A model generated the notes under the pieces. That model searched no databases. It saw only the letters and a program-made list of their open reading frames with translations, and was not told the origin of the DNA. 35,121 bases of DNA. Origin: Niabella aurantiaca DSM 17617 (GTDB lineage Bacteria; Bacteroidota; Bacteroidia; Chitinophagales; Chitinophagaceae). The DNA lies in NCBI RefSeq assembly GCF_000374125.1, contig NZ_KB893636.1:1-35121 (forward strand), given 5' to 3'. Position numbers and translations under genes: made by a program. Positions 1-6,607 of the stretch are shown here, piece by piece. How positions within the stretch are numbered: the stretch's first letter is position 1; every line of letters starts with the position of its first letter.

Positions 1-231
1 GCAAGAATGAATTATCCATTATACAAAACGATCGGTGCCGGACTGATTGGTTCCGGCGCTATCGAATCAGCACACCGAACGATTGTCCAAAAAAGGCTGA
101 AGCAATCCGGACAAAGATGGAGCCGAAATGGCGCCCAAAATATGTTGCATCTCAGAGTAACAAAGAAGAATCAACAATGGTCAAAGATTGTAGAACTATC
201 CAAAAGGGAGTTTGTTAAGGTCGCAGCATAG
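1..231 (+). CDS. C-terminal fragment of an ISKra4-like transposase, 5' end outside window
   Basis: The reading frame is open from base 1, so this is the 3' end of a longer gene and not a small gene starting at base 7. The readable residues include GSGAIESAHRTIVQKRLKQS followed by GQRW, GAQNM and LRV. This arrangement (IGSG.IE, K.RLK.SG..W, GA..ML.LR) is the C-terminal signature I associate with ISKra4-family DDE transposases. The frame ends in TAG at 229-231. It runs convergently towards aspS. Whether the element is intact cannot be judged, because its left part is outside the window. Family assignment is from motif memory only; another DDE family is possible. Confidence 0.7.
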   Translation, partial: ARMNYPLYKTIGAGLIGSGAIESAHRTIVQKRLKQSGQRWSRNGAQNMLHLRVTKKNQQWSKIVELSKREFVKVAA

Positions 232-450
232 CGAAAATCTGAAATGCACCCCCGGCCCGTTTAAACGGGCACGTAACATTTTTATATTCCCTTTTTAACG
301 CAAACGGCACGGCGAGCCGCAGTGTTCGTAAAGAGGGCTGCTATTCAATATCCCTACGAACCTTGAGGGGACTTTGCTCTTTTTGAGTGAAACGTTAACA
401 CCAAAAGCGGCTTGTATTAGAAATGGTATGCACGCTCATTGAAAGGCTGT
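232..450. other. Intergenic stretch between transposase and aspS terminator
   Basis: Apart from the palindrome at 255-270, no gene or RNA is recognised here. The stretch probably contains the right end of the insertion sequence. No obvious terminal inverted repeat or target duplication can be assigned without the left end. Confidence 0.4.
255..270. repeat. 16-bp perfect palindrome downstream of the transposase
   Basis: GCCCGTTTAAACGGGC is self-complementary and begins 24 bases after the transposase stop codon. It may be a transcription stop or subterminal structure of the insertion sequence. The right end of the element could not be fixed because the left end is not available for comparison. 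Confidence 0.4.
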
Positions 451-493
451 AAAAAAAAACCGGCGACCATCCTGATAAAGGATCATCGCCGGT
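451..493 (-). terminator. Rho-independent terminator of aspS
   Basis: On the minus strand, arms ACCGGCGATGATCCT (493-479) and AGGATGGTCGCCGGT (474-460, ending at the run) pair with a two-base internal mismatch around a short loop. A run of nine T follows (459-451). It lies 43 bases beyond the aspS stop codon, the expected place and form of an intrinsic terminator. Confidence 0.85.
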
Positions 494-536
494 CCATAAG
501 ATATTCGTTTTATAACGCTGCCAGTTGGGCAGCAGG

Positions 537-2363
537 TTATTTCAGGTCGATCTTTATCTGTAATTCATCCAGCTGTTTGTTGTCGATGGTAGCCGGTGCA
601 TCCAGCATGATATCCCTTCCGCTGTTGTTCTTGGGAAAGGCGATAAAATCGCGGATGCTTTCGCTGCCGCCCAAAATGGCGCAGGTCCGGTCAAGACCAA
701 AGGCAATACCACCATGTGGCGGTGCACCATATTCAAAGGCGCCCAGCAGGAACCCGAATTTATGTTGCTGCTCTTCTGCGTCCATGCCCAGCGCTTCAAA
801 CATTTTCTGCTGCAGCTCCTTCTGGTAGATCCGGATGCTGCCCCCGCCGATCTCGTTACCGTTCAGGACCATGTCGTAGGCATTGGCCTTGATGTTGGCA
901 TACGGATGGCTTAAATAGGTCGCTGCGTTTTCAATGACCGGGTTATTGCCGATCATGGTATCGATGTCTGAAGGTTTTGGGGAGGTGAAGGGATGGTGCC
1001 GTGCCACCCAGCGATTCCCTTCCTCATCGTATTCAAACAGGGGGAAGTCCAGTACCCACAGTAGTTTGAACTCGTCATCTTTGCGCATGCCGAGGCGTTT
1101 GCCCATTTCCAGCCGCAGCTCACTTATGGCTTTACGGGTACGTTCTTCTGTGCCTGCAAGGATCAGGATGAGGTCTCCGGGTTTTGCCTGCGCCGCTTCC
1201 GCAATGGCTTTGAGCCGGTCTTCGTTATAAAATTTGTCAACGCTGCTTTTAAAGCTGCCGTCTGCGTTGTACTTTATAAATACAAGCCCCTTCATGCCGA
1301 TCTGGGGGCGTTTTACCCATTCGGTCAGCTCGTCTGTTTGCTTGCGGGTATATTCACTGCATCCCGGAACGGCAATGGCCAGCACGGTTTCTGCATCGTC
1401 AAAAACACCAAAGCCGGCACCGTCCACCAGGGCTGCGCTCCGGTCCTTCTGAGCAAAAACATGCGCCGGGGCCTTCATATTCAGCAGCTGCATGCCAAAC
1501 CGGGTATCCGGCTTGTCATTGCCGTACTGCCACATGGCATCTTCCCAGCTCATGCGGGCAACGGGCTCTGTATATTCGATCCCTTTTACGGTCTTAAAAA
1601 TATATTTGATCAGGCCTTCAAACATGGCCAGGATATCTTCCTGCTTCACAAAGGCCATCTCACAGTCGATCTGGGTAAATTCCGGCTGTCGGTCGGCCCG
1701 CAGGTCCTCATCCCGGAAGCACTTTACGATCTGGTAATAGCGGTCGTACCCGCTTACCATCAGCAGCTGCTTAAATGTCTGGGGCGACTGTGGCAGGGCA
1801 TAGAACTCGCCCGGGTTCATACGGGAAGGTACTACAAAGTCGCGGGCGCCTTCCGGTGTGGATTTGATCAGGAAAGGGGTTTCTATATCCATAAAGCCCT
1901 GCTGGTGCAGGTAATCCCGCGTAGCGCGGTTTACAGCGTAGCGCAGCTCCAGGTTCTTTTTTACCGCATTGCGCCGCAGATCCAGGAAACGGTACTTCAT
2001 GCGCAGGTCATCCCCGCCATCCGTATCGTCCTGTATGGTGAATGGAGGCGTAATGCTTTTATTCAACACAGAGAAATGGTCTACGAGGATCTCAATATCC
2101 CCGGTGGGAATGTTCTTATTTTTATTGCTCCGCTCGTGTACTTTGCCGGTGATCTGCAGCACAAATTCCCGGCCTAAGGGGCTGGCATCGAGCTGATCGT
2201 TCAGCGCCTCAGAAAACAGCAGCTGTGTAATGCCATAACGGTCACGGAGGTCTACGAATGTAATACTGCCAAACTTACGGACGGTTTGCACCCAGCCGGC
2301 CAGGGTCACTTCCTTATTGATGTCTGCGATTCTTAGTTCACCGCAGGTCTGTGTACGAAACAT
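537..2363 (-). CDS. aspS: Aspartyl-tRNA synthetase, bacterial type
   Basis: Charges tRNA-Asp with aspartate in the cytoplasm, a class II aminoacyl-tRNA synthetase. The protein is 608 aa from the ATG at 2363, within the usual 580-610 aa of the bacterial form. The N-terminal anticodon-binding OB domain (about 1-105) contains [20 protein letters not shown]. Motif 1 lies near 158-170 ([18 protein letters not shown]), motif 2 is [18 protein letters not shown] (216-233), and motif 3 GIAFGLDR sits near the C-terminus. A bacterial insertion domain lies between motifs 2 and 3. A TTG six codons upstream (2381) keeps the frame open, but it lies inside a TATCTTTG promoter element, so ATG 2363 is preferred. 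It is monocistronic, with its own terminator at 451-493. Confidence 0.97.
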   Translation of the reverse strand: MFRTQTCGELRIADINKEVTLAGWVQTVRKFGSITFVDLRDRYGITQLLFSEALNDQLDASPLGREFVLQITGKVHERSNKNKNIPTGDIEILVDHFSVLNKSITPPFTIQDDTDGGDDLRMKYRFLDLRRNAVKKNLELRYAVNRATRDYLHQQGFMDIETPFLIKSTPEGARDFVVPSRMNPGEFYALPQSPQTFKQLLMVSGYDRYYQIVKCFRDEDLRADRQPEFTQIDCEMAFVKQEDILAMFEGLIKYIFKTVKGIEYTEPVARMSWEDAMWQYGNDKPDTRFGMQLLNMKAPAHVFAQKDRSAALVDGAGFGVFDDAETVLAIAVPGCSEYTRKQTDELTEWVKRPQIGMKGLVFIKYNADGSFKSSVDKFYNEDRLKAIAEAAQAKPGDLILILAGTEERTRKAISELRLEMGKRLGMRKDDEFKLLWVLDFPLFEYDEEGNRWVARHHPFTSPKPSDIDTMIGNNPVIENAATYLSHPYANIKANAYDMVLNGNEIGGGSIRIYQKELQQKMFEALGMDAEEQQHKFGFLLGAFEYGAPPHGGIAFGLDRTCAILGGSESIRDFIAFPKNNSGRDIMLDAPATIDNKQLDELQIKIDLK

Positions 2364-2378
2364 GCTTGAAAATTTCCG

Positions 2379-2386
2379 CAAAGATA
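2379..2386 (-). promoter_or_regulatory. aspS -7 promoter element TATCTTTG
   Basis: This matches the Bacteroidota primary-sigma -7 consensus TAnnTTTG. It ends 15 bases before the aspS ATG, implying a 5' leader of only about ten nucleotides. No convincing -33 TTTG is seen at the usual spacing. Confidence 0.6.
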
Positions 2387-2413
2387 AGGGCTGGCGGCGG
2401 TTTCGCGTTTCAC

Positions 2414-2426
2414 GTTTAAAGTTCCA
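2414..2426. repeat. Dispersed short repeat GTTTAAAGTTCCA, copy 1
   Basis: The 13-mer GTTTAAAGTTCCA occurs here in the aspS-deoC divergent gap and again at 30817-30829 downstream of the metal regulator, both in non-coding DNA. The flanks (cacGTTTAAAG; acGTTTAAGGG) suggest degenerate tandem units. Confidence 0.4.
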
Positions 2427-2484
2427 GGTTGGATTCCATTTAATGCAGGGCTGATGGCCGATCGCCTGATATTTCAGAAATCAG

Positions 2485-2492
2485 TAGGTTTG
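2485..2492 (+). promoter_or_regulatory. deoC -7 promoter element TAGGTTTG
   Basis: Exact TAnnTTTG match ending 19 bases before the deoC ATG at 2512. The leader between them is A-rich (AAAACAACAAAC) and lacks a strong Shine-Dalgarno sequence, as is common in Bacteroidota. Confidence 0.6.
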
Positions 2493-2511
2493 CATTTTAA
2501 AAACAACAAAC

Positions 2512-3180
2512 ATGGACATTGCCCGGTACATCGACCATACCATCCTGAAGCCCACCACCCTGGTGAGCGATATTGAAAAATTGTGCAGTGAAGCAAAGGC
2601 GTATGGATTTGCAGCGGTCTGTGTGCCGCCTCCCTTTGTGAAGCAGGCAAAGGCCCTCCTGGCAGGATCCGGAGTGGGAACAGCTACCGTTATCGGGTTC
2701 CCCTTTGGGTATTCGGCAATTGAAGCAAAACTGGCGGAGGTATTGCTGGCGCTGGTAGACGGGGCAGATGAACTGGACATTGTGATCAACCTGATCGCTT
2801 TAAAGAACAATGACTGGCCGTACCTGGCCAATGAGATCAATCATTTGATGCCCGTGATCCGGGAAAAAGGCAAAGTGATCAAGATCATTATTGAAAGCGG
2901 CGTGTTAACCGATGACGAGATCATCAGGTGTTGCGAATTGTACGGTGCCGCAGGTATCGACTATCTGAAAACTTCAACAGGCTATGCGGAAAAGGGCGCC
3001 AGCGTACATGCCGTACAGTTGTTTAAAAAACACCTGCCTCCGCAGGTGCAGATAAAAGCGAGCGGCGGGATCCGGGATTATGCCTTTGCAAAAGAGCTGG
3101 TGGAAGCGGGCGCCACACGCCTGGGCTGCAGCGCCGGCGTGGCGATCGTAAAGGGAGAGCAGGGCAGCGCTGGTTACTAA
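2512..3180 (+). CDS. deoC: Deoxyribose-phosphate aldolase
   Basis: A class I aldolase that splits 2-deoxyribose-5-phosphate into glyceraldehyde-3-phosphate and acetaldehyde during deoxynucleoside catabolism in the cytoplasm. At 222 aa it is typical of the short bacterial DeoC form. Visible catalytic residues are Asp89 in DELDIV, the Schiff-base Lys153 in DYLKTSTG, and Lys182 in IKASGGIR, equivalent to Asp102, Lys167 and Lys201 of the E. coli enzyme. The TIM barrel runs from IDHTILKP at the N-terminus to the phosphate-binding end GCSAGVAIV. It is transcribed alone from a promoter at 2485-2492, divergent from aspS. No other deo gene is nearby. Confidence 0.96.
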   Translation: MDIARYIDHTILKPTTLVSDIEKLCSEAKAYGFAAVCVPPPFVKQAKALLAGSGVGTATVIGFPFGYSAIEAKLAEVLLALVDGADELDIVINLIALKNNDWPYLANEINHLMPVIREKGKVIKIIIESGVLTDDEIIRCCELYGAAGIDYLKTSTGYAEKGASVHAVQLFKKHLPPQVQIKASGGIRDYAFAKELVEAGATRLGCSAGVAIVKGEQGSAGY

Positions 3181-3427
3181 CCCTGATGTTGCAGGTGCTG
3201 CATTCTTGCAGGAGTACCAGGCACCCCTGCTGCGATCCACGCGATCCTCATAAAAACTCACGTCATTTGCGGGAGCGCCGCTGTGGAAGAGACCCGAAGG
3301 GGCTATTCGGTACAGGCGGACATCGTGGCAGGCGCTTCGGGCACCCGTCCGGCATTTTGATGTCTGCTCATGGCGAAAATCTGATCTGCGCGGGGAGCAA
3401 ACATTTTTTTGGATTTTTATTGTTTTG

Positions 3428-3462
3428 CCGCTAAGGCGCCAGAACACTAAGAAGCACCAGGG
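3428..3462 (+). repeat. Degenerate intergenic repeat (CCGCTAAGGCGC type), copy 1
   Basis: CCGCTAAGGCGCCAGAACAC followed by TAAGAAGCACCAGGG. A related sequence lies on the minus strand at 31979-32014 (CCGCAAAGGCTCAGGGAACA followed by CATAAAGAACGCAGGG). Both are intergenic. Similar repeats built from CTAAGG/CTAAGA units are common in Bacteroidota genomes from general experience. Confidence 0.45.
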
Positions 3463-3567
3463 CTTTTATTGCCATAGTGGGCCCAGCGCTATAAAAAGTG
3501 TTATGTCCCGCTGCGCGTCCCTGCTGTAAATTGGAATACACCCCTGTAAATGAAGCCGCTTTTTATA

Positions 3568-3575
3568 TATCTTTG
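3568..3575 (+). promoter_or_regulatory. -7 promoter element TATCTTTG for the 3682-11148 cluster
   Basis: Matches TAnnTTTG and lies 106 bases upstream of the receiver gene ATG, giving the cluster a leader of about 100 nucleotides. This is much longer than the leaders of neighbouring genes. It is the only good candidate in front of the six-gene cluster. Confidence 0.5.
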
Positions 3576-3652
3576 TTGCAATTATCGCCTCAGTAACGAC
3601 CCTTTAAATCTTAACCTCGGTACTGGAATCTTTATAGAGACAGCATAAGGGT

Positions 3653-3679
3653 TTTAGTTTATATGTCTGAAAAACTAAA
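3653..3679 (+). promoter_or_regulatory. Inverted repeat overlapping the ribosome-binding region of the receiver gene
   Basis: TTTAGTTT (3653-3660) and AAACTAAA (3672-3679) form an 8-bp stem with an 11-base loop. It ends two bases before the ATG at 3682, where a ribosome must bind. It could be an operator or a translation-control hairpin; being AT-rich, it may also be chance. Confidence 0.3.
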
Positions 3680-3681
3680 CT

Positions 3682-4059
3682 ATGAAAATTTTACTTGTTG
3701 AAGATGCAACGGCCCTGTTGCGGGCTATCGAATTGAAACTGAAAAAGATCGGTTATGAAGTGTACCCTTGCGCAGATGGCAGAAAGGCCCTGGAGCAACT
3801 GGAGGTATTGACGCCGGATATAGTGGTTACGGATATCATGCTGCCCTTTGCGTCCGGTTTGGAAGTGCTGAGCGCGGTAAAGACAAAAAACAGGAAAACG
3901 CCGGTGATTGTCTTTTCTGCCATGGGGCAGGAAAATGCAGTGGAAGAGGCTTTTCAGCTGGGCGCGGATGATTATGTGGTAAAACCATTTGGTCTGAAAG
4001 AACTGGAAATGCGGATAAAACGATTGGTGGGCCCATTGAATACGGATCCGCTTTCCTGA
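3682..4059 (+). CDS. Single-domain response regulator (receiver only)
   Basis: A CheY-like receiver of 125 aa with no output domain. Phosphorylation-site residues are all present: acidic pair Glu7-Asp8 (LLVED), phospho-acceptor Asp51 (VVTDIMLP), switch Ser79 (VFSA), Tyr98 and Lys101 (DYVVKPFG). The C-terminus (LKELEMRIKRLV) stops at the point where an OmpR-type DNA-binding domain would normally begin, so it probably signals by protein contact. It is the first gene of the exopolysaccharide-like cluster, 31 bases before the HEAT gene, which suggests it tunes the synthase complex rather than transcription. No partner histidine kinase lies in the window. Confidence 0.9.
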   Translation: MKILLVEDATALLRAIELKLKKIGYEVYPCADGRKALEQLEVLTPDIVVTDIMLPFASGLEVLSAVKTKNRKTPVIVFSAMGQENAVEEAFQLGADDYVVKPFGLKELEMRIKRLVGPLNTDPLS

Positions 4060-4090
4060 TGTTTTAACCCCCTTCCAGGCTTAATTTTTC

Positions 4091-5185
4091 ATGATCTTGC
4101 TGTTTTCGATTTCCATATTTGACCTGCTGAACCCCGGGCTTCTTTATACAGTGGCCGGTGTCTTTACGGCCATTATAGTGCTGTTGCTTGTTCTCATTTA
4201 CTGGAATCTTTATCAGCGTAAAAAAGCTTTTTTTCAACCGCAGTCCTTCCGGATGGGGTTTGAGCTGTGGGTGAGCAAATTGATGCTGGAAGAAGGGGAA
4301 CTGCTGAAGGTTACCGTGCCTGCTAAGTTTGCGAAACATCTGAAGCAACCCCATAAACGTCAGTTTGCGCTCGACAGCCTTATTGAATTAAAAAAAAGCG
4401 TTGCGGGAACGGTTGGCGATAACGTGGTAAAACTTTATCTGAAGCTGGGCCTGAAAGAAGACTCCATCAAAAAACTCAATAGCCCGGTATGGCATAAAAA
4501 AGTAAAAGGGATCAATGAGCTGTCGGTAATGAAGCAGGAAGACCTGAACGCCCGGATCTTCAAGCTTACAAATAACCGGAATAAATATATCCGGAGGGAG
4601 GCGCAGGCGGCCATGTTCAACTTTTATGGATTTAAAGGGCTGCGGTTTCTGAATGTGCTCACCCATTCGCTTTCAGACTGGCAGCAGTTGAACCTGATCG
4701 AGCGATTGCGCCCGCTTGATCCTGAACCGATCCCGGGTTTGAGCGCATGGATCCATTCGGACAATGCAACCGTTGTGCTGTTTGCGTTAAAGCTTGCCGA
4801 GATCTACCAGTGCTTTGAGGTGCATGATGATGTAGTGAGCTGCTTCATGCATGAAAACGAAGCGGTAAGAGGCCAGGCGGCAAAAACGCTGAAGGAGATT
4901 GCGGGGGAAACGACCGCCGGTATTTTATGTGAGCGGTACCCTTCCGAAACGGTAAAGAATAAGATCAATATATTGAACAGCCTTACCGTTATTGCCGATG
5001 ATGCGCAATTGCCGTTCCTGATAAAAGAGCTGGACAATGAAAATGATTTTTTAAAACTGGGAGCAGCACGGGCCATTGCAGCCGGTTGTACAGGGGGATG
5101 GGCTTTACTGGATAGCAGGGCCCTGCAGCAGCCCCTGCTGTTTCAGAATATTTATGATCACCTGAGATCCGAACTGAAAAAATGA
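4091..5185 (+). CDS. Membrane-anchored HEAT-repeat protein
   Basis: This 364-aa protein has one strong N-terminal membrane helix (about residues 17-39, VAGVFTAIIVLLLVLIYW), followed by a basic stop-transfer segment (YQRKKAFF), so the rest is likely cytoplasmic. The body is made of helical repeats. HEAT-like units are visible around IRREAQAAMFNFYGFKGL, MHENEAVRGQAAKTLKEIAG and NENDFLKLGAARAIAAG. No catalytic motif is seen. Its stop codon overlaps the start of the glycosyltransferase (ATGA at 5182-5185), indicating translational coupling. A scaffold linking the receiver protein and the synthase is a reasonable inference. The start could lie a few codons either way. Confidence 0.75.
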   Translation: MILLFSISIFDLLNPGLLYTVAGVFTAIIVLLLVLIYWNLYQRKKAFFQPQSFRMGFELWVSKLMLEEGELLKVTVPAKFAKHLKQPHKRQFALDSLIELKKSVAGTVGDNVVKLYLKLGLKEDSIKKLNSPVWHKKVKGINELSVMKQEDLNARIFKLTNNRNKYIRREAQAAMFNFYGFKGLRFLNVLTHSLSDWQQLNLIERLRPLDPEPIPGLSAWIHSDNATVVLFALKLAEIYQCFEVHDDVVSCFMHENEAVRGQAAKTLKEIAGETTAGILCERYPSETVKNKINILNSLTVIADDAQLPFLIKELDNENDFLKLGAARAIAAGCTGGWALLDSRALQQPLLFQNIYDHLRSELKK

Positions 5186-6606
5186 ATTGGTGGGTTATTA
5201 TACTGGAAGCATTTGCACTGGGCATATTTTTATATTCAGTGATCCTTTTTGCCTTTTATGTTTTCATCGGCATCTTTTCGATCGGTGAAACCCGTAAATA
5301 TATACATCAGAACCGGGTAACGGATTACCGGATGATCGCTTCCTCGTTGCACGCGCCCTCTGTAAGCATTATAGCCCCTGCTTATAATGAAGGATTGTCG
5401 ATCGTTGACAATGTACGGTCGCTGCTGTCCATTTATTATTATAACCTCGAAGTGATCATTGTAAATGATGGCAGCAGGGACAACAGCCTGCAAAAATTAA
5501 TAGATGCTTACCAGCTGCGGAGGATCGATTTTTTTGTTCCCCGCCAGATACCAACAAAAGCCGTAAGAGGCATTTATAAAAGCCGGAACCCGGTCTTCCG
5601 GAAATTGACGGTGGTCGATAAAGAGAACGGGGGCAAAGCGGATGCGCTGAATGTGGGCATCAATATTGCAGGGAATGATTATGTGATCTGCATTGATGTG
5701 GATTGTATATTGGAGCAGGATGCCGTTCTGAAAATGGTGAAGCCCTTTATGGAAGCCACAGGCAAAAGAGTGATTGCTTCCGGAGGAGTGATCCGCATTG
5801 CAAATTCATCCATCGTTGAAAATGGCAGTCTTGTAAAGGTAAGGCTGCCCCGGGAGTATCTTCCCCGGATGCAGACGTTGGAATACATCCGTGCCTTCCT
5901 GCTGGGGCGGATGGCCTGGAGCCGGCTCAACGGGCTGTTGCTGATCTCGGGTGCTTTTGGCGCTTTCGATAAGGAAATCGTGGTTCAATGCGGCGGGTAT
6001 AACCGGAATACGGTGGGCGAAGATATGGAGCTGGTGGTGCGTATGCGGCGTTATATGGAAGAAAAAAAAGCGCCATATAAGGTCACCTATATCCCGGACC
6101 CGCTGTGCTGGACGGAGGCGCCCGCATCTTATAAGGTATTGGGAAGACAGCGGAACAGATGGATCAGGGGAACCTATGAAACCCTGAAGTTTCACCGGAA
6201 AATGTTCTTTAATCCCCGGTACCGGTTGCTGGGTATGCTCAGCTACCCGTATTGGTTCTTTTTTGAGCTGCTGGCGCCGGTGATCGAGTTCCTCGGGTTT
6301 TCCGCTTTTTTTATAATGATCCTTACAGGGCTTGTTGACTGGGAGCTGTTTTTTCCGCTGCTCGCCGTGGTAGTCAGCTTCAATTACCTGTATTCCGTAT
6401 TTGCGGTATATATGGAGGTGAAAACGTATAACCAGTACCGGAGAAGAACGGATATTGCCAAGCTGTTGCTGACAAGCCTGAGCGAGCCGTTCAATTTTCA
6501 TCCCTTTGTTGTATGGAGCAGCATCAGGGGGCTGGTGGATATCTTCAGGAACCGGCACAGCTGGGGCGATATGACCCGCGAAGGATTTGACAAAAAGATT
6601 TCATAA
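5182..6606 (+). CDS. Processive family 2 glycosyltransferase (polysaccharide synthase-like)
   Basis: An inner-membrane GT2 enzyme of 474 aa. Membrane helices lie at about 5-32 and in the C-terminal third (after about residue 345). The catalytic domain shows the UDP-binding Asp96 (VNDGS), the DxD motif Asp172-Val-Asp174, the acceptor-base motif Gly-Glu280-Asp281 and QRNRW (323-327), the QxxRW signature of processive synthases such as cellulose, hyaluronan or PNAG (PgaC) synthases. Substrate cannot be predicted; no PilZ domain is present. It starts inside the stop codon of the HEAT gene and is followed directly by the phosphotransferase gene. It probably makes and translocates a polymer. Confidence 0.88.
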   Translation: MNWWVIILEAFALGIFLYSVILFAFYVFIGIFSIGETRKYIHQNRVTDYRMIASSLHAPSVSIIAPAYNEGLSIVDNVRSLLSIYYYNLEVIIVNDGSRDNSLQKLIDAYQLRRIDFFVPRQIPTKAVRGIYKSRNPVFRKLTVVDKENGGKADALNVGINIAGNDYVICIDVDCILEQDAVLKMVKPFMEATGKRVIASGGVIRIANSSIVENGSLVKVRLPREYLPRMQTLEYIRAFLLGRMAWSRLNGLLLISGAFGAFDKEIVVQCGGYNRNTVGEDMELVVRMRRYMEEKKAPYKVTYIPDPLCWTEAPASYKVLGRQRNRWIRGTYETLKFHRKMFFNPRYRLLGMLSYPYWFFFELLAPVIEFLGFSAFFIMILTGLVDWELFFPLLAVVVSFNYLYSVFAVYMEVKTYNQYRRRTDIAKLLLTSLSEPFNFHPFVVWSSIRGLVDIFRNRHSWGDMTREGFDKKIS

Positions 6607-6607
6607 G

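Larger units (their letters stand above)
3181..3681. other. 500-bp gap between deoC and the receiver gene
   Basis: No gene is supported here; short open frames on both strands have no recognisable protein character. It contains a degenerate repeat at 3428-3462, a promoter -7 element at 3568-3575 and an AT-rich inverted repeat just before the next start codon (3653-3679). Confidence 0.5.

Noticed and set aside
1338-2177. 279-aa plus-strand open frame inside aspS
   Set aside because: It lies entirely antisense to the catalytic core of aspartyl-tRNA synthetase and shows no domain; explained by codon bias of aspS.
2974-3447. 157-aa minus-strand open frame over the end of deoC
   Set aside because: Antisense to a well-supported gene and low-complexity in character; a shadow of deoC codon use plus intergenic DNA.
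5806-6558. 250-aa minus-strand open frame within the glycosyltransferase gene
   Set aside because: Antisense to the conserved GT2 domain, with Gln/His/Pro-rich sequence and no family resemblance.
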